From: Cytophagia bacterium | GTDB taxonomy: Bacteria; Bacteroidota; Bacteroidia; Cytophagales; Cyclobacteriaceae | Direction of reading: 5' to 3' | DNA: 10,470 bases | Assembly (NCBI GenBank): GCA_013373005.1 | Contig: JABXIP010000053.1 | Span: 1 to 10,470, forward strand | In this document: positions 6,541 to 10,470 of the stretch, one piece after another | How positions within the stretch are numbered: the stretch's first letter is position 1 | Layout: each line of letters starts with the position of its first letter | The notes under the pieces: model-generated | The model's database searches: none | What the model saw: only the letters and a program-made list of their open reading frames with translations | What the model was told of the DNA's origin: nothing | Program-made: the position numbers and the translations under genes

Positions 6541-6966
6541 ATGGCAGGAGTAAATAAAGTAATTCTCGTTGGAAATTTGGGCAAAGACCCTGAGGTTAGA
6601 CATTTGGATAATGGCCGTGCTGTGGCCAATTTTTCATTAGCTACCAGTGAAACCTATAAGAACAAACAGGGAGAAAGAGTTACTAATACAGAATGGCATA
6701 ATGTTGTGCTTTGGTCGCCTCTTGCTGAAATAGCAGAGAAGTTTTTAAAAAAGGGTGGCCAAGTGTATATTGAAGGGAAGTTGACTACCCGTTCCTGGGA
6801 CGATCAGGATGGGAACAAAAGATACACAACCGAGGTTGTTGGTCGAGACTTGACCCTATTGGGAAGCAGACCGGATGGCAGTAGTTCTGGAGATAGTGGA
6901 AGCAATATGGCAGAAAGCCCTGTTTCTAACATTCCTGAAGACGATACGGACGACCTGCCGTTCTAA
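6541..6966 (+). CDS. ssb: Single-stranded DNA-binding protein
   Basis: A 141-residue SSB. The OB fold spans about residues 1-108: NKVILVGNLGKDPEVR at the N-terminus, the VANFSLATSETY strand, TEWHNVVLWSPLAEIAEKFLKKG and the VYIEGKLTTRSW block. A short Ser/Gly/Asp-rich linker (about 110-130) leads to the acidic tip DDTDDLPF (134-141), the docking site for replication and repair proteins including RecG, PriA and RecO homologues. The protein forms tetramers that coat single-stranded DNA at forks and breaks. The ATG at 6541 is preceded by AT-rich sequence with no Shine-Dalgarno, normal for this phylum. It follows mutY by 38 bp. gldE starts 21 bp downstream in the same frame, separated by one TAA. 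Length and ends are complete, so this is probably the housekeeping SSB. Confidence 0.97.
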   Translation: MAGVNKVILVGNLGKDPEVRHLDNGRAVANFSLATSETYKNKQGERVTNTEWHNVVLWSPLAEIAEKFLKKGGQVYIEGKLTTRSWDDQDGNKRYTTEVVGRDLTLLGSRPDGSSSGDSGSNMAESPVSNIPEDDTDDLPF

Positions 6967-6987
6967 TGTGGGACTAAACAAAATATT

Positions 6988-8322
6988 TTGGAAATAACAC
7001 CAGACGAACCTGAGCCGAGTTTAGCGCTTATTTTACAACTCCTTGAGTTGAGCACTCCATATCTGGTTTTCAATGTGCTTGCCTTTATATTGCTGATCAT
7101 TTCTTCAGCTTTAATATCGGGATCGGAAGTAGCCTTCTTTTCTTTGGATAGCAATCAGCTAACTACACTGGAGAAGGAGCAGTCTGTCACCAGCCATTCC
7201 ATACTTAAATTACTTCACAGGAAGCGATACCTACTAGCCACTATTCTTATTCTGAATAATCTGGTTAACATCGCCATTGTTACCATTTCTACCTTCTTTA
7301 CCTGGTCACTAGTTGGTACTAAGACAACAGAAGGCATTGTGGTGGTTACCTTATCTGCCGTTGTCACCTTCGTTATCCTTTTCTTTGGTGAAGTTGTGCC
7401 CAAAAACTTCGCCAATCAGCATAACGAGAAATTTGCTCGATTTACGGCTCGGGCGCTTACTTTTTTAGAGAAAGTTTTGCGCCCTGTTTCATGGCTACTA
7501 ATTACCGTAACCAACATCATTGAGAAAAATGTGGAAAAGAAAGGGGTAGACCTTACGGTTGACGAATTGAATCAGGCCCTGGAAATTACTACAGGTGATG
7601 ATACCACCGAGGAAGAAAAAGGAATTCTGAAGGGCATCGTGAATTTTAGTACCCTCTCTGTTCGTCAGGTGATGAAATCGAGGCTGGACATTACGGCAGT
7701 AGATATAGAATTGGACTTCCATGAATTGATGGATAGAATCAACAAAAGCGGGTTTTCCAGAATACCGGTATACAAAGAAACCATCGATAAGATTGAAGGA
7801 GTCCTCTACATTAAAGACCTCATCGCTCATGTAGATAAAGACGATACTTTTGCCTGGCAAACGCTGTTGCGTCCCGGCTACTTTGTTCCGGAAAACAAAA
7901 AGGTAGATTCTCTGCTCAAGGACTTCCAGGAACAGAGAGTACACATGGCCATTGTAGTCGATGAATATGGTGGTACTTCGGGGCTCATTACCCTTGAAGA
8001 TATTATTGAGGAGATTGTGGGTGAAATCAATGATGAGTATGACGATGAAGACATTGCTTTCAACAAGCTCGACAGCTCCACTTATGTGTTCGAAGGAAAA
8101 ACAAGTCTGAACGATTTCTGCAAAATTATTGGCGTAGAGCCATCGGAGTTCGACCCTGTAAAAGGCGAAAGCGAGTCACTTGGGGGCCTTTTGCTGGAAA
8201 TTGGAGGTAAGCTACCCAGGGCCGGTGAAAAGATTGAATTCGGCAGATTTTTGTTTACCATTGTGGCCGTAGACTTAAGACGCATCAAACGCGTTAGAGT
8301 ATTGATAAGACCACAGGCTTAG
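6988..8322 (+). CDS. gldE: Gliding motility-associated membrane protein GldE (CNNM/CorC-type, CBS domains)
   Basis: A 444-residue inner-membrane protein. Residues 26-48, 82-104, 116-137 and about 163-178 are hydrophobic and form the CNNM (DUF21) transmembrane domain, with SGSEVAFFSL and FFGEVVPKNFA as its signatures. A CBS pair follows at about 224-283 (FSRIPVYKETIDKIEGVLYI) and 290-345, ending in the hallmark VVDEYGGTSGLITLEDIIEE. The C-terminal CorC/HlyC domain covers about 360-442. Relatives include CorC and TlyC, linked to Mg2+/Co2+ handling, but transport by GldE is not established. In F. johnsoniae gldE lies between ssb and gldD as here, and I recall that extra GldE partly suppresses gldB defects. 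The start is the TTG at 6988-6990: the frame is closed by the ssb stop and holds no ATG in between. The stop overlaps the gldD start by one base. Confidence 0.93.
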   Translation: MEITPDEPEPSLALILQLLELSTPYLVFNVLAFILLIISSALISGSEVAFFSLDSNQLTTLEKEQSVTSHSILKLLHRKRYLLATILILNNLVNIAIVTISTFFTWSLVGTKTTEGIVVVTLSAVVTFVILFFGEVVPKNFANQHNEKFARFTARALTFLEKVLRPVSWLLITVTNIIEKNVEKKGVDLTVDELNQALEITTGDDTTEEEKGILKGIVNFSTLSVRQVMKSRLDITAVDIELDFHELMDRINKSGFSRIPVYKETIDKIEGVLYIKDLIAHVDKDDTFAWQTLLRPGYFVPENKKVDSLLKDFQEQRVHMAIVVDEYGGTSGLITLEDIIEEIVGEINDEYDDEDIAFNKLDSSTYVFEGKTSLNDFCKIIGVEPSEFDPVKGESESLGGLLLEIGGKLPRAGEKIEFGRFLFTIVAVDLRRIKRVRVLIRPQA

Positions 8323-8909
8323 TGAGGAGAATAATTAATCTGATTTTTGCGATTTCCTTTTTGGGCATCTTTCTGATGAGTTGCGAAGAAGTTTATCTTC
8401 CTAAGCCCAAGGGCTATAACAGAATTGACCTACCTGAGGCCAAATACCAGATTCTTCCAGATACCTTCCCATTCAAGTTTCAATATTCAGATTACTCCAT
8501 TCTTTCTGCGGACGATTCGCCCAATGCAGAGAGGTATTGGGTTAACCTGACTTACCCAAAGTTCGATGCCCTCGTTCAGCTTACCTACAAGAGCCTGATT
8601 GATCCGAAAAACAAACCGGAGGTCTTGCTCAACGAAGCATTCGAACTGGCTATGAAGCACAATGTAAAGGCTTATGGCATTGAAGAAAGTCTGATTCAGA
8701 TTCCGAACGGACAAGTAGCCAGTATCACGGAGTTGGAGGGAGAAGTGCCTACCCAATTTCAATTCTTCACTTCAGATAGCACCCATCATTTCTTTAGAGG
8801 TGCCCTGTATTTCAACACCGCTACTAAAAACGACTCACTCGCTCCCATCATTGAGTTTATCAAAACAGATATGATTCATCTATTGAATAGTTTTGAGTGG
8901 AAGTACTAA
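8322..8909 (+). CDS. gldD: Gliding motility lipoprotein GldD
   Basis: A 195-residue lipoprotein. Residues 4-20 are hydrophobic and end in L-M-S-C, so Cys21 is the lipidation site, followed by E-E and the GldD signature YLPKPKGYNRIDLP (25-38). The central YWVNLTYPKFDALVQLTY (72-89) and FFRGALYFNT (157-166) are other conserved blocks. GldD is needed for gliding in F. johnsoniae, and its loss behaves like loss of the type IX secretion-linked motor; its molecular activity is unknown. It starts with GTG at 8322-8324, whose G is the last base of the gldE TAG stop (TAGTG). This arrangement suggests translational coupling and keeps GldE and GldD in step. No phosphopantetheinyl transferase follows, unlike the downstream neighbour I recall from F. 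johnsoniae. Confidence 0.92.
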   Translation: MRRIINLIFAISFLGIFLMSCEEVYLPKPKGYNRIDLPEAKYQILPDTFPFKFQYSDYSILSADDSPNAERYWVNLTYPKFDALVQLTYKSLIDPKNKPEVLLNEAFELAMKHNVKAYGIEESLIQIPNGQVASITELEGEVPTQFQFFTSDSTHHFFRGALYFNTATKNDSLAPIIEFIKTDMIHLLNSFEWKY

Positions 8910-8925
8910 CCGTACCCCATCTAAA

Positions 8926-8948
8926 TCTTCCCCTTAGTAAGGGGAAGA
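8926..8948 (+). terminator. Hairpin after gldD, probable end of the mutY-ssb-gldE-gldD transcript
   Basis: TCTTCCCCTT and AAGGGGAAGA form a perfect 10-bp stem with a three-base AGT loop, 17 bases after the gldD stop. The bases that follow (CTTTGCAG) are only weakly T-rich, so it may stabilise the 3' end or stop a processing exonuclease rather than act as a strong rho-independent terminator. It also resembles the CCCCTTAGTAAGGGG-type words I associate with dispersed Bacteroidota repeats. Confidence 0.55.
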
Positions 8949-9053
8949 CTTTGCAGTGAGCTAGAAGTTGCCACACCTTAAAAACAGACTCTTTTGATAT
9001 TCTAAAAAATGTAGCTTCCACCTCGGCCCTCAAGGGTGAGTGATGATGCTATG

Positions 9054-9090
9054 TCCCCTTTAGGGGATTTAGGGGTGTTTTATTTTTATT
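9054..9090 (+). terminator. Short GC hairpin with T-rich tail (backup terminator or repeat unit)
   Basis: TCCCC (9054-9058) pairs with GGGGA (9063-9067) over a four-base TTTA loop. After a second TTTAGGGG word, a T-rich stretch (9076-9090) follows. The geometry is imperfect because the T-run starts about ten bases after the stem. The repeated TTTAGGGG words (9060-9066 and 9069-9075) can also pair alternatively with the CCCC arm. Confidence 0.4.
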
Positions 9091-9151
9091 CCGAGCATAG
9101 TCGAGGGGTCAGCCAAACCTAAATACTATGCTAAATCAAAAGGGCATAAGC

Positions 9152-9179
9152 ATTACAAGTGGTTAAAAACCACTGTAAT
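9152..9179. repeat. Bulged 12-bp hairpin
   Basis: ATTAC plus AGTGGTT on the left pair with AACCACT plus GTAAT on the right, interrupted only by one unpaired A at 9157 and closed by an AAA loop (9165-9167). No T-run follows on either strand, which argues against a simple terminator. It lies 13 bases before the long palindrome at 9193. Confidence 0.6.
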
Positions 9180-9192
9180 TAAAACACGCAAT

Positions 9193-9228
9193 TCCTTTAG
9201 CCCACGGATTAATCCGTGGGCTAAAGGA
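9193..9228. repeat. Perfect 36-bp palindrome, REP-like
   Basis: Two 18-base arms (9193-9210 and 9211-9228) are exact reverse complements with no spacer. Symmetry breaks immediately outside (T at 9192, C at 9229). The centre is GGATTAATCC flanked by GC-rich CCCAC/GTGGG arms. As RNA it would fold into a very stable hairpin, as DNA it could extrude a cruciform. There is no adjacent T-run on either strand. The arm sequence resembles REP-type palindromes that recur in many bacterial genomes, but copy number cannot be seen from this window. Confidence 0.85.
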
Positions 9229-9283
9229 CAAAAAAATCCCGCAATACGAGTAGCGTATCAGCAATCTCTATTAATTTCATCCG

Positions 9284-10470
9284 ATGCCTGCATTCTTCGA
9301 TACAAGCATAGAGTTCCTGAAAGGAGTTGGTCCGCAGAAAGCTGCCCTCATTGGCAAAGAAATGGGGCTGTTTACCTATGGCGATTTGATTCAGCATTAT
9401 CCCTTTCGTTACGAAGACCGCACACAATTCCATTCCATTGAAAGTGTCCATGCCGATATGCCCTTTGTACAGATCAAAGGTCGGATCACCAAAATGGAAA
9501 CGGTAGGAGAAGGCAGAAAGAAAAGACTTGTCGCTCGCTTCGAAGACGATACCGAAGCCATGGAGTTGGTCTGGTTCAAAGGCATACAGTGGGTAGTAAA
9601 AAAGCTAAAGCTTGGAGTAGACTATGTGGTGTTCGGTAAGCCAACGGTTTTTGGCAGAAAAGTGAACATTGCTCATCCCGAGATTGAGATCCTGACCACC
9701 CAAAACGAAAAAGCTGCCTTTCTTCAGCCGGTGTATCATACTTCAGAGAAGATGAAGGCCAAGTACATCGACTCGAAAGCTGTTTCGAAGATGATTCGGC
9801 AGGTAATGGTTCAGGCAGAAGGGCAGATTTATGAAACACTGCCGGAAAATCTGCTGCAACAATTCAGCCTCATCGAGAAGAAGTACGCGCTTTGGCATAT
9901 TCATTTTCCGTCTAATCAAGAGCTGCTTCAAAAAGCACAGTTCAGGTTGAAGTTTGAGGAGTTCTTCTTCACTCAGCTCAAGCTGCTGAAAATGAAGGTG
10001 ACCCGAATCGATAAATTCAAAGGACAAATCTTTAATGATTCGGCACTACTGACCGAGTTTTATAACAAGCACCTTCCGTTCGACCTCACCAATGCGCAGA
10101 AGCGGGTGATCCGTGAGATTTATCTGGATATGAAGTCGGGCAGGCAGATGAACAGGCTGCTTCAGGGCGATGTGGGTTCTGGTAAAACCATTGTGGCTTT
10201 TATCTGCATGCTGCTAGTGGTTAGCTCGGGAGCACAAGCTTCCATGATGGCGCCAACGGAAATTCTAGCCGACCAGCATTACGAAGGATTGAAAGAGTAT
10301 GCCGACTTACTGGGTATCAAAATCGCTAAGCTTACGGGCTCATCGAAGGCTGCAGAAAGGCGAAAGATTCATGAGGCCTTAGAGGATGGTTCGCTTCAAA
10401 TACTCGTGGGCACTCATGCACTCATTGAAGACAAAGTACAGTTCCGAAACCTCGGACTGGCCATTATAGA
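9284..10470 (+). CDS. recG: ATP-dependent DNA helicase RecG, N-terminal part (3' end outside window)
   Basis: The frame is open from the ATG at 9284 to the window end, giving 395 codons of a protein usually near 700 residues. An in-frame stop lies 12 bases upstream, which fixes this start. The N-terminal part FLKGVGPQKAALI (11-23) and HYPFRYEDRT (38-47) introduces the wedge/OB domain (about 60-140) that splits fork junctions. The helicase domain starts at LTNAQKRVI (268-276), followed by Walker A GDVGSGKT (295-302), motif Ia MAPTEILADQH (322-332) and GTHALI (376-381). The window ends just before the expected DEQH motif II. RecG reverses stalled forks and unwinds Holliday junctions and R-loops, and binds the SSB tail. 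It lacks the long leader residues of some homologues. It is transcribed in the same direction as ssb but separated from that cluster by the hairpin-rich gap. Confidence 0.96.
   Translation, partial: MPAFFDTSIEFLKGVGPQKAALIGKEMGLFTYGDLIQHYPFRYEDRTQFHSIESVHADMPFVQIKGRITKMETVGEGRKKRLVARFEDDTEAMELVWFKGIQWVVKKLKLGVDYVVFGKPTVFGRKVNIAHPEIEILTTQNEKAAFLQPVYHTSEKMKAKYIDSKAVSKMIRQVMVQAEGQIYETLPENLLQQFSLIEKKYALWHIHFPSNQELLQKAQFRLKFEEFFFTQLKLLKMKVTRIDKFKGQIFNDSALLTEFYNKHLPFDLTNAQKRVIREIYLDMKSGRQMNRLLQGDVGSGKTIVAFICMLLVVSSGAQASMMAPTEILADQHYEGLKEYADLLGIKIAKLTGSSKAAERRKIHEALEDGSLQILVGTHALIEDKVQFRNLGLAII

Larger units (their letters stand above)
8910..9283. other. Hairpin-rich intergenic region between gldD and recG
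   Basis: These 374 bp contain no credible gene: short ORFs crossing the region are antisense extensions of recG or lack family features. Instead there are at least five inverted repeats (8926-8948, 9022-9040 imperfect, 9054-9067, 9152-9179, 9193-9228) and one recurrent-looking GC-rich word at 9091-9109. This composition resembles gaps where dispersed palindromic elements accumulate. No clear recG promoter was found. Confidence 0.7.

Noticed and set aside
6988..8322. Hemolysin or magnesium/cobalt efflux protein as the product of this gene
   Set aside because: The domain set is shared with CorC/TlyC, but the position between ssb and gldD and the coupling to gldD make GldE the better call.
9193..9228. 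Palindrome as a rho-independent terminator
   Set aside because: Neither strand has a T-run directly after the stem; on the plus strand an A-tract follows.
9221..9451. 76-codon minus-strand ORF ending in the palindrome
   Set aside because: Mostly antisense to the start of recG, its 3' part is formed by the palindrome and A-tract, and the product has no recognisable features.
9743..10027. 94-codon minus-strand ORF, Leu-rich
   Set aside because: Antisense to recG, whose translation is continuous and conserved through this stretch; the Leu/Glu pattern reflects the sense codons.
1..10470. CRISPR array, tRNA genes, transposase, prophage or defence system
   Set aside because: No regularly spaced repeats, cloverleaf-like segments, or transposase/integrase/nuclease-effector motifs were seen. 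The coding content is housekeeping and motility.

Overview
The window is a Bacteroidota chromosome segment, most likely from a gliding marine or soil Cytophagales-type bacterium. The evidence is: three gliding-motility proteins (GldB, GldE, GldD); an HU protein and an RNase E/G of the Bacteroidota form; a 29-residue COX24-type basic protein typical of the phylum; AT-rich leaders without Shine-Dalgarno sequences; promoter-like TAnnTTTG boxes; and frequent TTG/GTG starts. It reads as core chromosome. I see no phage, transposase, CRISPR array, defence island or tRNA.

Layout. Positions 1-432 hold the C-terminal end of a family-4 glycosyltransferase on the plus strand. It converges on, and overlaps by 32 bases, a lipoprotein gene read leftwards that I identify as gldB (401-1690). 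Only 38 bp separate gldB from a divergent small outer-membrane beta-barrel gene (1729-2382). An intrinsic terminator at 2381-2416 divides that gene from a leftward four-gene cluster. In transcription order this cluster is HU-type DNA-binding protein (4998-5300), membrane-anchored TPR protein (4164-4979), 29-aa COX24-like protein (4053-4142) and RNase G (2437-3993). Diverging from HU, a rightward cluster reads mutY (5444-6502), ssb (6541-6966), gldE (6988-8322) and gldD (8322-8909). A 374-bp gap (8910-9283) full of hairpins and palindromes follows, then the first 395 codons of recG, which runs off the right end.

How the genes fit together. MutY (A:G mismatch glycosylase), SSB and RecG are DNA repair and recombination proteins. 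HU compacts DNA, and RNase G matures and degrades RNA. GldE and GldD sit directly downstream of ssb, as in Flavobacterium johnsoniae, and are predicted to be co-transcribed with repair genes. GldB, GldD and GldE are functionally linked parts of the gliding machinery, which is tied to type IX secretion, and all three lie within 9 kb here.

The window is mostly a conserved Bacteroidota neighbourhood rather than a new system. The points most worth checking are an apparent internal repeat expansion in GldB, the 29-aa protein that gene callers tend to miss, the overlapping divergent promoter candidates between HU and mutY, and a perfect 36-bp palindrome within a cluster of repeat-like hairpins before recG.
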